Of a stretch of 64,000 nucleotides of DNA, positions 33,601 through 43,207 are shown one piece after another. Made by a program: the position numbers and the translations under genes. The notes under the pieces are model-generated. The model was not told where the DNA came from. It made no database searches and saw only the letters and a list, made by a program, of their open reading frames with translations. Within the stretch, counting starts at the first letter, position 1, and every line of letters begins with the position of its first letter. Source of the stretch: Pseudophaeomoniella oleicola (Eukaryota > Ascomycota > Eurotiomycetes > Phaeomoniellales > Phaeomoniellaceae); assembly GCA_003868215.1 (NCBI GenBank), contig QWDQ01000063.1, positions 62,001 to 126,000 of the forward strand. The letters run 5' to 3'.

Positions 33601-34223
33601 ATGGCCTTGCTAGCGACTTCCGAAAAATCAATATACAAGTTCCCAAGGATCAAACTGTCGACACACAGTACCTCTATCTTCAGCCGGGTAAGAACCGCCG
33701 GTTGTCTCTCAGGTATCTTGCTTGGGCAGTATTTCGCGAGTACATACAGGAAGATCCAGTCATCACAACTACAACTACAACTACGATCCAAGGAGATCCC
33801 GGTGATACTTCGGCCTCTGCGGTTACAACGTCTACCACGACTGCTGTAGATCCGTCCCAGATTGAGGGACATGATTCCATCACCGATGCTCTCATGGCTC
33901 TTCGTCTATGGCGCAAGTATCTGGAATGGTCGGATGCGGGGGTCTTAGATCAAATGGTGGAGGAGATCTATCGAGAGGGATACAAATACGGCTACAAGCC
34001 TCCGATCCGTAATTCCCTCCTCGCTACTGCTACTGCTGCTGGCGCGAAGTTTGCGACGGGTGCACAGAGCAGCAGTGGTAGGAACACACCAGATCCCACA
34101 ACAGGTGGGAGGACAAGTGTGCCTGGTACTCCACCTACAGCAAGCAGGAGCAGTGTGAGAATCAGCGGCACTCCCAAGGGAGGATCTGGAAGTTTTAAGG
34201 GTTGGCCTAGTACGCCGAAGTAG
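30602..34223 (+). CDS. PAN2: PAB-dependent poly(A)-specific ribonuclease subunit Pan2
   Basis: Exons 30602-30730 and 30777-34223 join across a short 46-bp GTAGGT...TTGTAG intron and give 1,191 residues. The N-terminus ([14 protein letters not shown]) leads into a WD40 propeller (about 1-330). A linker that binds Pan3 follows. Next comes a catalytically dead ubiquitin-hydrolase-like domain with zinc-binding Cys pairs ([33 protein letters not shown]). The C-terminal DEDD exonuclease has Asp/Glu in [14 protein letters not shown], Asp in [13 protein letters not shown] and the last Asp/His in [15 protein letters not shown]. Pan2-Pan3 trims mRNA poly(A) tails in the cytoplasm. A 60-residue Gly/Ser/Thr-rich tail (about 1130-1191) lies beyond the nuclease. 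A Thr-rich insert (TTTTTTTIQ) sits inside the nuclease domain. Confidence 0.96.
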
Positions 34224-34928
34224 ATGTACTTGGAAGATCGAGGGTCATCTCTGCATTCGGTGGTAGCATCTCGACGTAGATGAGCTAGCATACTCTATAA
34301 CAACACTCCTTTTATATTTCATGTTGGTGTTTGTGTGTTCCCATTTCCATCCTCTGACCAATTGTCGTAGTCATCTACCACTACCGCTCTATCCTTCATA
34401 TTTATTACATTTCTCCACGAGGCCGTCATCCTGACCGCGCTTAACCGTGCTATCTCGCCTACTACCTATTTCTCATGTGAGATGCTGTCCCATCCACCAT
34501 CAAACCCCTTCGACACCCACCACGTCGGATACCTTCTGTTATCGTACGGCATTCAAGTTAATCAGGCTCGGTCGATTTGGGTCTAGAATAGGTAGCGGAC
34601 TTGACCGTGGACTTCACAGGCAAATACAGATATATAGCCGACCCCCGTACACCCCGCTGGAAATAGCCTGCCGTACTGCCGGCCGGCCAATTCCTAGGAT
34701 TTCAAAAACCTCGGGTGATTTGTTGACTTGTTGCTCTGTGAAGGAGATGAGATCGAGGAAGCGGAGCTGATTGAGAGGGCCCGTGAGACAGGCCAGGTCG
34801 GGAGTCTATTTACGCCTCCCGCTTACTACTGCTGCTCGATTGGGGGCTATTGTTTTTCTTTTGTATTCCCATCTTATATTGCCGCATAACCTGTCGGACG
34901 GAGGGTCTGTCAGACGAAGAAACAGAAG
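34224..34928. other. Intergenic, no gene seen
   Basis: This is the 3' flank of PAN2 and the promoter of the oxygenase gene. Frames at 34447-34770 and 34771-35238 lack recognisable content; the second overlaps the oxygenase as a shadow. Confidence 0.45.
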
Positions 34929-36221
34929 ATGCCTCCCGTGGATGTTCCCCAAAAGGCGGCACCAGCAGCCGATGAATCGGCTCGTCTGCCAATCATCGAT
35001 ATCTCCGAAGAGACCCCAGAGATCGGGAAGGCGTTGGTGGAAGCGGCAGCGAAATGGGGCTTCCTCTGGATCGTCAGTTCGCGGCCACCGGATGCTCCAA
35101 ATACTTCCAAAGCGGCCAGATACGACTTCGATGAGAAGACGGTTGATGATGCATTTGAGCTGTCTCGCAAGTTTTTCATCGAGACACCTTTGTCGGAGAA
35201 AGAGGCTTGCAGCATCAAGCATGACCGGGGCTGGGTGAACATGCACGTCGAGAATCTCGATCCGTCGTCCCGGAAGCGAGGTGACTTCAAGCAGGCCTTC
35301 AACCTGCATGAAGCCTCTGATCGCAAAGCTGCATGGCTTCAACCTCTACCACCAGTGTTCAAGACCCATGAAGAACAGTTGATAGACTTTCAATCCCGTT
35401 GCCGCAACATGACGAACCGAATCCTTCGTCTCATCGCGCTCGGCCTCGAGGTTCCGGACATCAAGTGGCTGGAATCACGCCACGAACACCCCTCTGAACA
35501 GATTGTGCGGTTTCTCTACTACCCATCCCTGCCACCAGACACCGATTACAACCCATCGGCCGATATCCGCGCTGGCGCTCACAGTGACTACGCCTCTCTC
35601 ACGCTCCTCTTCCAACGCCCGGGTCAAACTGGGCTCGAGATCCTCACACCCGAAGGATCATGGGCCTCCGTACCCCCGTTCCCACCAACCTACCACTCCA
35701 ACACCTTCCCTCCGATCCTGATCAACATCGGCGACCTATTGTCCTACTGGACCAACAACATCCTCAAATCCACCGTCCACCGCGTCATCCTCGCCAACCC
35801 CTCCCCTCCATTATCCGACGACAAAGACGCCTCTCCAACTACCAACCCCCCATCACCCAACCTCGGTGCCGACCGCTTCTCCATCGCCGTCTTCATCGGC
35901 CCCCACTCCTCCTGCGAATTAATCCCCATGCCCTCCCCCATCGTCGCAGCAGCAGCAGCGCGAGCAGCATCCGAAGCCGCCACAAAAGAGCACGACACCG
36001 ACACCACGGTCATCATCGGCCACGGCGGCGGTGCCGTCGACTCGAGCAAATTGCGAACACTGACCGCGGGAGAACATCTGGCGAATCGATTGAAAGCAAC
36101 GTACGGGGATGTATTTGAGGGGTTCGAGGAGAAGGACAGCGGCGGCGGCGGCGGTGGTGGTGGTGGTGGTGTTCAGGAGACGATGATTCGAGAAGTTGAT
36201 AGCATCATCATCACGGCTTGA
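34929..36221 (+). CDS. 2-oxoglutarate/Fe(II)-dependent oxygenase (isopenicillin-N-synthase-like)
   Basis: This is a single frame of 430 residues. The DIOX_N region (LPIIDISEETPEIGKALVEA, then WGFLWIVSS) precedes the double-stranded beta-helix. Iron ligands are visible as HSD in GAHSDYASLTLLF (near residue 218) and a second His in STVHRVILAN (near 282). The 2-oxoglutarate-binding Arg-x-Ser is RFSIAVF. Between the second His and Arg there is a Pro/Ser/Asp-rich insert of about 20 residues. After the core come an Ala-rich stretch (VAAAAARAASEAA) and, near the C-terminus, ten consecutive Gly residues from a GGC/GGT repeat. Such enzymes hydroxylate, desaturate or cyclise small molecules; no biosynthetic cluster surrounds it. 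The substrate is unknown. Confidence 0.88.
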   Translation: MPPVDVPQKAAPAADESARLPIIDISEETPEIGKALVEAAAKWGFLWIVSSRPPDAPNTSKAARYDFDEKTVDDAFELSRKFFIETPLSEKEACSIKHDRGWVNMHVENLDPSSRKRGDFKQAFNLHEASDRKAAWLQPLPPVFKTHEEQLIDFQSRCRNMTNRILRLIALGLEVPDIKWLESRHEHPSEQIVRFLYYPSLPPDTDYNPSADIRAGAHSDYASLTLLFQRPGQTGLEILTPEGSWASVPPFPPTYHSNTFPPILINIGDLLSYWTNNILKSTVHRVILANPSPPLSDDKDASPTTNPPSPNLGADRFSIAVFIGPHSSCELIPMPSPIVAAAAARAASEAATKEHDTDTTVIIGHGGGAVDSSKLRTLTAGEHLANRLKATYGDVFEGFEEKDSGGGGGGGGGGVQETMIREVDSIIITA

Positions 36222-36561
36222 AATTGGTTGTCATCACGTATCGCGCACCACCACGGGACGCGGAGGAGAAGGGGAAGGGGGAATCGGGAATTAACAGCAC
36301 TTAATTACATATAACACTTTACAGGAAGAGAAGATTCAAGCATCTCTTTCCCTTCAGTCTGAGCAGAAACAATCGGCTAATTCCTATAAGATACAAATGT
36401 ACAAGATAACCAGCAGCAAAGTGCTTGATTTAATGTCTGCAGATCGGGAGAGGGGTTCATCTCGCGTAGAAAGCATATACATTGTGTATAATGATCATAA
36501 TAATCTGTCGTATTGTGTATATATATATCTGCAACTGACAGCCTGGCTTGATGAATCAGCT
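36222..36561. other. Short intergenic stretch between convergent genes
   Basis: It holds the 3' flanks of the oxygenase (plus) and Sua5 (minus). It is AT-rich with TATATATAT near 36520. No gene was seen. Confidence 0.5.
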
Positions 36562-37803
36562 CTATTTGACGTCAACTTCGGCCGCCTTTCTGAGCCTGTT
36601 CATGACCGCGGCGGCTAGATCGCCTTCGGTGTCGCTGATGCCTTCGATCAGGATGACATCTACTCTCTTCTCGTCGAGGTCTCTGAGTGCAGAGAACAGT
36701 CCGCGCGCGATGCTTCCGGCATCTGCGCCCAGAGCTATCTCTTGGACGCCGAAGTCGAGGTTTAGGTTAGAGGGCCAAGTACGGGTACGTATTATACCTA
36801 TTGCTGGTGGTTCGGACGATGTTGTCACTTGTATGTGTTGAGCGATGGCTATGTCACGGGCTGCTCGCTCTGTTGTACCCGACTCGAAAAGAATGACCCG
36901 CGCTCGAGGTGAATAGTGCTTGTACTTCATACCAGGTGCACGAGGTCCGGGCTGCGTCTCACCATTAAGTGTGTCATGCTCCGCTTTATCCTTGTATCCC
37001 TTGACTACTCGTGACCATGCACCGCCACATGCCTTGATCTCCTCGATGCCGATCCCGCCTGGTCTGAGGACCGCTGGTGGATCACTCAGACCGTCCACGA
37101 CTGTGCTTTCAACGCCGACATTACACGGTCCACCGTCCAAGATGAGTTCGATACGTCCGTTCAGGTCGCCGAGGACATGTTGGGCAGTTGTTGGGCTAGG
37201 TCGGGTGGATGCATTGGCAGAAGGAGCGGCGAGAGGACGATCGGCAAGGTGAATCAGGAGACGAGCAAGAGGCGACGAAGGCATACGGCAGCCGAAAGTC
37301 GGTAACCCGCATGTGACTTCAGGTGCAAGAGGGGACTGAGGTGGATTTGGAAGAAGAATAGTGAGCGGGCCGGGCCAGAAGCGAGATATTAGAGGGTGGT
37401 AAATTGCCGGAATGGGATCCTGGTCTACTGTCACGCCATTGTGGTACTGGTCTGAGCCCGGGGGACTTAACAATCGACGCAAGTGATCTAATGAACTGAC
37501 ATGAACGATCAGGGGATTGTCGGCTGGTCTCCGTTTGGCCTTGTATATTCCCCGGACCGCCGAGCTTCTTGTGGCGTCTGCACCTAAACCATAGACGGTC
37601 TCGGTCGGAAAGGCAACGGGAACGGAGGAAGTACGAAGGGTGTCCGCAGCTAAAAGAATGTGCTGATACTCCGCGGATTCTGATTTGTGGGCCTCAAACC
37701 AAACCCCCAGATCATCGTCGAGACCGGTCGGTGGTTCCAGGGATTTGATGGGGAGAATGCGGGTAAACCTCTGGGGTTCCGGCTCACCTGACGCGGCCGC
37801 CAT
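36562..37803 (-). CDS. SUA5: Threonylcarbamoyl-AMP synthase Sua5 (YrdC + Sua5 domains)
   Basis: From the first in-frame ATG (37803, MAAASGEPEPQRF) the product is 413 residues. The YrdC domain spans about 50-260 with the nucleotide/threonine-binding features PVAFPTETVYGLGADAT, KAKRRPADNPLIVHV and FWPGPLTILL, then PSANASTRPSPT. The GCNVGVEST-like block is GPCNVGVESTVVDGL, and the linker APGMKYKHYSPRARV leads into the Sua5 C-terminal domain. The enzyme makes threonylcarbamoyl-AMP for the t6A37 modification of ANN-decoding tRNAs, needed both in cytosol and mitochondria. The frame stays open for 59 codons upstream without any ATG and encodes a mitochondrial-presequence-like stretch (see findings). 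No intron is present. Confidence 0.95.
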   Translation of the reverse strand: MAAASGEPEPQRFTRILPIKSLEPPTGLDDDLGVWFEAHKSESAEYQHILLAADTLRTSSVPVAFPTETVYGLGADATRSSAVRGIYKAKRRPADNPLIVHVSSLDHLRRLLSPPGSDQYHNGVTVDQDPIPAIYHPLISRFWPGPLTILLPNPPQSPLAPEVTCGLPTFGCRMPSSPLARLLIHLADRPLAAPSANASTRPSPTTAQHVLGDLNGRIELILDGGPCNVGVESTVVDGLSDPPAVLRPGGIGIEEIKACGGAWSRVVKGYKDKAEHDTLNGETQPGPRAPGMKYKHYSPRARVILFESGTTERAARDIAIAQHIQVTTSSEPPAIGIIRTRTWPSNLNLDFGVQEIALGADAGSIARGLFSALRDLDEKRVDVILIEGISDTEGDLAAAVMNRLRKAAEVDVK

Positions 37804-38647
37804 GGTGTGTGACCGTTTCCGTGACACGACTGTATTGTAGACTCCCAAGCTGCGAGCCGTGTTTTGTCCCCTCACGATATACGATAGAGAGGTGGTCGCC
37901 AAAGCTTTTGACGACGAAAATGGTGTTGTGATTTTGAGAAAGTTCGGGACATTAATGCCTAACGTTCTGGGTGACGACGTGGGTTCAAGTTAGGAACAAG
38001 TCATAGGAAAGACTGACAATCTTCCCTTGTGAGCCTTCTGCTTATTGCATAAGAGTGCTGTAACCTATCGACGTTGCTATCATTTGATATGCGTATGGAA
38101 GTGAAAGTTGAAATTCGTGGATTTTCTGGAGAGGCGGAATGTTGAGTATCAGAAAGAGCGGAACGGTCCGCGATTGTGCCTGACCTGACCACTTTCCCAC
38201 TTTCCCACTTTTCCACTTTTGCACTTTGGTTTGTTTTCGGTCACTTCAGTTCAGTCACTTTAACGTAGTAGTCACTCCACATCTCACGTATCGTACCAGC
38301 ACTTCAACATCACCCCATGTTTTACACGTTCTGTTCTTCATCATCGCACTTTGTCCCGATCTCGTGTTCATCTGTTCATCTGTTCCTGTGTTCCTGTGTC
38401 CTGTGTGCCTCGCCAGGAACGCTAACAGTGATGTGATTCCTCCTCTTCATTTTCGCCTAAATGCTGCTGGCAACTATCATCTTTCTGTATTAAAGAGCAT
38501 TTCGGGCTCTCCTCTTCTAGCAGTCTTGGGAAAATCACAAGTTTGGCCTACAACCATAACCATCGAGCTCATCATCTTTCAATTGTAGCTGTTGGACTTT
38601 GCACCTGTCTTTTTATATCTTTTTGGATAACTTGCTCTTAATCGAAA
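37804..38647. promoter_or_regulatory. Divergent upstream region of SUA5 (minus) and the BTB gene (plus)
   Basis: Bases 37804-37980 are an in-frame, ATG-less open extension of SUA5. Near 38185-38226 there are tandem CCACTTT/CCCACTTT units. The plus-strand frame 38226-38588 starts with a non-ATG codon, is Phe/Ser/Leu-rich from pyrimidine-rich DNA, and is probably the BTB leader rather than a gene. Confidence 0.5.
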
Positions 38648-39751
38648 ATGCCAAAACGGAAGCGAGACGGGGACCCGAAGGATACTGCAGATGTACACGA
38701 GACCAGTCTTGATGGTACGGCCGATAGTTGCAATCCTTCAATTCCAATATCTATCCAACGATTTCTCTCCCAAACCTCAGAACAACCATCGCAATTACCG
38801 CAGCAACCAGAAGAAGAAACCCTGATTGGCACGATGGACCCAACTGAGGATTCCATAGTTACTACGCATCTGGATAAGGAAGCAGCCGATTGTTCTCTGC
38901 GCCAGATGGAAAAATCTGTAGAAATAGTCATTGATGATAGCGACGACCCGAACGACTGCAGCGTAACCGAGGATCTTTTCGGCGGATTCAACCTTGGGCT
39001 GATCGATTTCATTTGGCCCGAAGCAAAGTTCCCGAAAATCATGGCGCCAGATGGTCATGAATACCACCGTTCCGAGCTTCGCAAAATGACAGAAATGCTA
39101 TCGGACGAGAAAGTTGAAGTAATTGTCGGGCCAGAGAGACAACGTTTCCTAGTCCCAGAAGCACTGTTATGCCGATCTCCCTACTTCAGAGCAGTATTCA
39201 AAGGCAGCTTTCGGGAATCATCCACTAAACGATCGGTCTTACCCGAAGCGAATGCAAACGCTTTCAAGCTCCTCATTGAAGCACTTATCCTCGGACGCTT
39301 CAACAGTAGTAAAATATCCAACTTTCACGAGTTTCGGTCGGACGGTAGTCCTCATCTCACCGTTGAAAATCGCAGAAATGTTTCTATCTGGTTCGAAATT
39401 ATCTATCTCGCTGATATGTTGCAACTTTCCGAGCTTCAAAAAGATGCCGAGAAAGTAGTCTCGGAAAGCCTGCAGAAAGACAGGTTTTACTGGGAGTGTT
39501 TGCATGCCCGCGGGACGCAGGAGAGACGACTACCGATGCTCATGCAGAAGACATTGATCAACGTATTCGAGCGCACGCCGCCGAAAGCAAATCTGCGCAA
39601 AATAGTCATGGATCACACCTTTGAGGCGATCAGAGCGCAAGACATTCAGCCTTCGAAATACGGCGAACTCATAACGAGATTCCCGGAGGTGGCGGTGGAA
39701 TGGATGGACAAGATGCAGCGTCGGTTGAAATCAATTCCGAGATGGAGGTAG
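38648..39751 (+). CDS. BTB/POZ-domain protein with N-terminal NLS-like and SIM-like motifs
   Basis: This is one frame of 367 residues. It begins MPKRKRDGDPK, a basic NLS-like cluster, then a Ser/Gln/Glu-rich disordered region. SVEIVIDDSDDPNDCS near residues 96-111 is a hydrophobic stretch followed by acidic and Ser residues, the form of a SUMO-interacting motif. The BTB fold runs from about 150 to 280: VEVIVGPERQRFLVPEALLCR, SPYFRAVFKGSF, then ALILGRFNS and WFEIIYLADMLQL, LQKDAEKVV. The C-terminal helices continue to IPRWR. Fungal BTB proteins of this kind are abundant and mostly uncharacterised; some bind Cullin-3. A nuclear, SUMO-linked role is inference from the motifs. Confidence 0.8.
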   Translation: MPKRKRDGDPKDTADVHETSLDGTADSCNPSIPISIQRFLSQTSEQPSQLPQQPEEETLIGTMDPTEDSIVTTHLDKEAADCSLRQMEKSVEIVIDDSDDPNDCSVTEDLFGGFNLGLIDFIWPEAKFPKIMAPDGHEYHRSELRKMTEMLSDEKVEVIVGPERQRFLVPEALLCRSPYFRAVFKGSFRESSTKRSVLPEANANAFKLLIEALILGRFNSSKISNFHEFRSDGSPHLTVENRRNVSIWFEIIYLADMLQLSELQKDAEKVVSESLQKDRFYWECLHARGTQERRLPMLMQKTLINVFERTPPKANLRKIVMDHTFEAIRAQDIQPSKYGELITRFPEVAVEWMDKMQRRLKSIPRWR

Positions 39752-40507
39752 TGATACTACACTGGAATGGAAGGAGACGGATACCTATTCATGTTTTACG
39801 ATGTTAACGAAATCGGGATTTCAAGAGTCGTCTTTACTGGGAGTATTATTTGGATAATAGCCTCGTTCAACAGGGGCATTATGAGAGAGAGTGGCCAATA
39901 AAAGGTCAACAGGGATTTTTCAGGTCAGGCTAAGGCGTATGTGGCGCCTTGTCGGATGAAATTCCACTGTGAACATAACCCAGCAGTATTATTCATGATA
40001 ACCTACATAAACATTATGATGCTTTTTTTTTCCATAATGACTTCTTTGACTCCATATTCATTACCGTTATCCGATTCTACTCAGCCAGCCAGCCATAAAT
40101 CTCATTTTCATTTCATTTCATTTCATTTCATTTTCCTTTCGAGTCGGTTCGGGTTGGGTATATATATATTTATACATAGATGCAAGCCAAGAAAAGGGCG
40201 TGTGTTGTGTAAACAGTAACGGGCCAGGCCAGGCCAGGCCAAAAACGACCAAAACAAACAAACATGGACAGCAGGCAGCAGCAGACACGAGGCGATGCGA
40301 GGCGAGGATATCTGTAGAAAGAAAAGAATAAACAAATGAGAGGAGGACGAAAAAGACGGCCATACACACAAAAAACATAAACACATACACAGACACAAAC
40401 ACTCCCAACCGTGGGGATTTTCTTGTAAATGTAAATCATCCAATCCAATAGTAAGGTAAGTAGCACATAAAGGTTTCCAGGGAATTGTTGTTTGTTCTGT
40501 TTCTGTT
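39752..40507. other. Intergenic, simple repeats
   Basis: This is the 3' flank of the BTB gene and of the convergent coiled-coil gene. It has ATTTC units at about 40103-40134, GGCCA units at 40223-40240, and CACA-rich sequence near 40370-40400. No gene was seen. Confidence 0.5.
40103..40134. repeat. ATTTC pentanucleotide repeat
   Basis: Five to six copies of ATTTC lie between the convergent BTB and coiled-coil genes. It is a second pentanucleotide tract in the window, much shorter than the ATCCA array. Confidence 0.9.
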
Positions 40508-42557
40508 CTATTGACCACCACCACCACCACCACCACCACTACTACTAGGCTGGTCAGCAGCAGCAGCAGCACCGGCGGCGCCCCCACGATTGAACCAGCC
40601 AGCTACCCAGCTGCCTCTGTTGGCTTTCTTCCTTGCAGCGTCATCTTCGTCGGCATTGCGCACGGCGCCGCCACCTTGATGCCCGCTCTCCATCTCTTTA
40701 TTCTCTTGGACGAGCCGTAATGGTCGAAGTTGGTTTTGCTTCATCACGGCACCGGTGTAATTGTTCATTCCTTGGGTATTGGTTCGAGGAGGACTTGGAG
40801 CACCGCTTGAATCGATGTCACCGCTGCGATCGCTCATCACGCTGTTTGAGCTGCTGCCACCACGGTCAGTGCTCAGCGTCACAGCATGGCCAGAGGCACT
40901 TCGACTGCTAGGCCCTATAGGTGCTCCGAAGAACGAGTTTCGAGGCGCATTGAGTCCAGGGCTCATGGGTGGCAACCGAGGGCTCATTGAACCACCTGGG
41001 GCGCCGGAATTGGTTCTCCTAAACATCTGGCCCACCACAGCCGGTGCAGCAGCGTCAATTTGTGCTTGCTCAGATCTTGTTCGACGATGGCCGCCCCCGC
41101 GAACAGACGTCGCACGCCCAAGTGGAATACTCGGTGCTGTCTCGGGGTTCTCATGGGCTGTGGGCATAGTGTCAGACTTAGCTGGCATATAACTTGCAGG
41201 CCGAGGCCTTGTGGGAGGACGACCCGGGCCAGCGACAACGGATCTGGCTCTCTGCAGCAAAGAAGGCGCAGCTTCTTTCGGCGGTGGAGGAGGTGGAAGT
41301 TCCTTTTCTGAAAGCGATAGCTTATCTGGAACTTCAGGCGCTTCCTTTTGATCGTGGATGATATGTTCGAAGCCCTCGTGCTGCAGCAACCTTCCAATGA
41401 TCCGGTCAATGTATAATGTCAATGCTTTATTCTGGTCGCGCACAGCCTTCACTTCACTTTCCAACTTCTTCGTGTCCTCGTTTTCTGGGTGGTCTTCGGC
41501 GGATTCATTGACCGATTCTAGCTCGTCCGCAAGAGATCCCATTCCCGTCGCTCGTTCACTTTGAGGATGACTGTCGTGCATGAAATCACCTTTCAGTGTC
41601 TTCTCGCTAAGCAGGAGTTGGAAACTCTCGTTGTCTTCCATCAATCGGGCGTTGGCCATGCGTGTCTCCAGAAGCACTTTTTCCAATTCTTGAAGGCGCC
41701 CGTCCCCCATGTGTTCCATCTCGGCCACTTTGATCTGCGCCTCGGCAAGCTCCAATCGGAGTGACTCTATCATCTTGTCTTTTTGAAGAAGGAGCTTCGA
41801 ATTGTTACGAGAAGGACTTCTTTCGAGCCCATTGGCGGGTGAGAATTGTCCACCATCAAGTTCTGGAGATGCAGAGGCTCTGTTTCGGAAACTTGCTGGA
41901 CGAAATGTTATTTCCTGTGCATTGATGGTATGTTGCAGACTTACATGACCTTGATATCGCCCTTGGTACTTCCCTTTGTTTCAAGCTGTCGTTCAGTCTC
42001 TGTATGACAGTCTGCAACTCTTCCTCTCTAGTGATGTGATGTTCCTTCTCTTTGCCCAGCATTGCGCGCTCTGCTTCGATCGATTGTTCCATTTCTCGCT
42101 TGCCTTTGACATGTTCCTTGACTTCAGCCTGTAAAGACGCAATTTGACCATCCTGATCATGTAGCTTTTCTTCAAGCCGGGCATGTTCTTTGGTGGCATC
42201 GTCAAGCCTCAGTTGCACGATTTCCAGTTGCTTCTGATATTCCGCTGAGGCAGCCTCAGCTTTTTGTAGTTGTGATTTTAGGTCCTCCATGAGTTGTGCA
42301 GTCTCAGCGCGCAACTCATCTTCCGAAATCGATACGCTTGAGCGAGAATTCGTTGGCCTCCGTGCAGCGGCTCGAGCAGAGATAGGTACAGGGGATTGTC
42401 GCGCCGAAGAACCTCGCGCCGTGTTGGTTGACTTTGGGTCAGTGGTAGAATTGGTTCCTGACGTTGTGGAAGCCTTAGATGAGCTACGGGGGCTCTCAGT
42501 TGAAGGGCGATGAGATGCGCCATTCGGCGGTGCTTGCCTGCGAGCCGAGGAGGACAT
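40508..42557 (-). CDS. Coiled-coil protein with disordered Ser/Pro/Gly-rich tail, one intron
   Basis: Exon 41945-42557, a 49-bp intron and exon 40508-41895 give 666 residues. I chose the GTAAGT donor at 41944 because it alone combines a canonical donor with an in-frame acceptor (GTCCAG). The first 90 residues are Ser/Ala/Arg-rich. Residues of about 95-200 form a long coiled coil (ELRAETAQLMEDLKSQLQKA onward), and a second coil follows the splice (KMIESLRLELAEAQIKVAEM). Near residue 370 a helical patch (KALTLYIDRIIGRLLQHEGF) looks conserved. The rest is disordered, with PPPPPPKEAAPSLLQRARSV, several RRTxS and SPR sites that could be kinase targets, and a C-terminal Trp/Gly element (NRGSWVAGWFNRGG) before nine Gly. 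I do not recognise the family; a tethering or cytoskeletal scaffold is possible. Confidence 0.72.
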
Positions 42558-43207
42558 ATTGCTCTTCGTCCTTGCGTCAAGTTACCTGTTTGGCGCTGGA
42601 ATGCGCCTAGAAAAGGGATCTGCAAGTGGTATAGGTGTAAGGTGTAAGATCTCAAACAACGATTCCCACAGCGACTGGTCCTTGAAATTTGCTGGACTAC
42701 AGAATCAAAGGGATGCGACTAGCCAAGGGGAAGGGGGATATTGAAACATGTGCAATAGGTCGTTTTCAGGGACTACGGTAATAATTATAATCATAATCAT
42801 AATCATAATAATAATAATCGATGGTTAACTTACTGTAAGTTATTTTTATTCCTGATTACTGTATCCGTGTTCGATAAGCTTCAGGGAAACTGCCGCGCCA
42901 CGATCTTATGCTAAGCCTCAACACGTTTCTTGACATCAGGATAAAAAGAGTAAGGTATCTAAGATAATCTAGCAGAAGTGTGGGTAAATAAACGAATAGA
43001 GCCAGTTATGAAGTGTAGATGTGAGTCTCAGATTGAAACTGAATCGCTAAGTGACTGGATTTATCTATGTATCTACACTTAAGTTCTGACCATTTTGTGC
43101 CTATTTGCCAATGTCTTCCCCAATCTTCGACTGCTCCGTGCACCAACAGCTATTCCTCGGCTTGGGATTGAATCACATCTCAGAAATGCTTCCGTGCTGC
43201 TCGACCC
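42558..43207. other. Intergenic with ATA/ATC microsatellite
   Basis: An (ATA)(ATC) trinucleotide tract lies at about 42778-42818. This is the upstream side of the coiled-coil gene and the 3' flank of the second SDR. No gene was seen. Confidence 0.5.
42778..42818. repeat. ATA/ATC trinucleotide microsatellite
   Basis: AATCAT and AATAAT units run for about 40 bp upstream of the coiled-coil gene start. Confidence 0.9.

Noticed and set aside
38226-38588. 120-codon frame upstream of the BTB gene
   Set aside because: Starts with a non-ATG codon in pyrimidine-rich leader DNA; composition follows the base bias rather than a protein.
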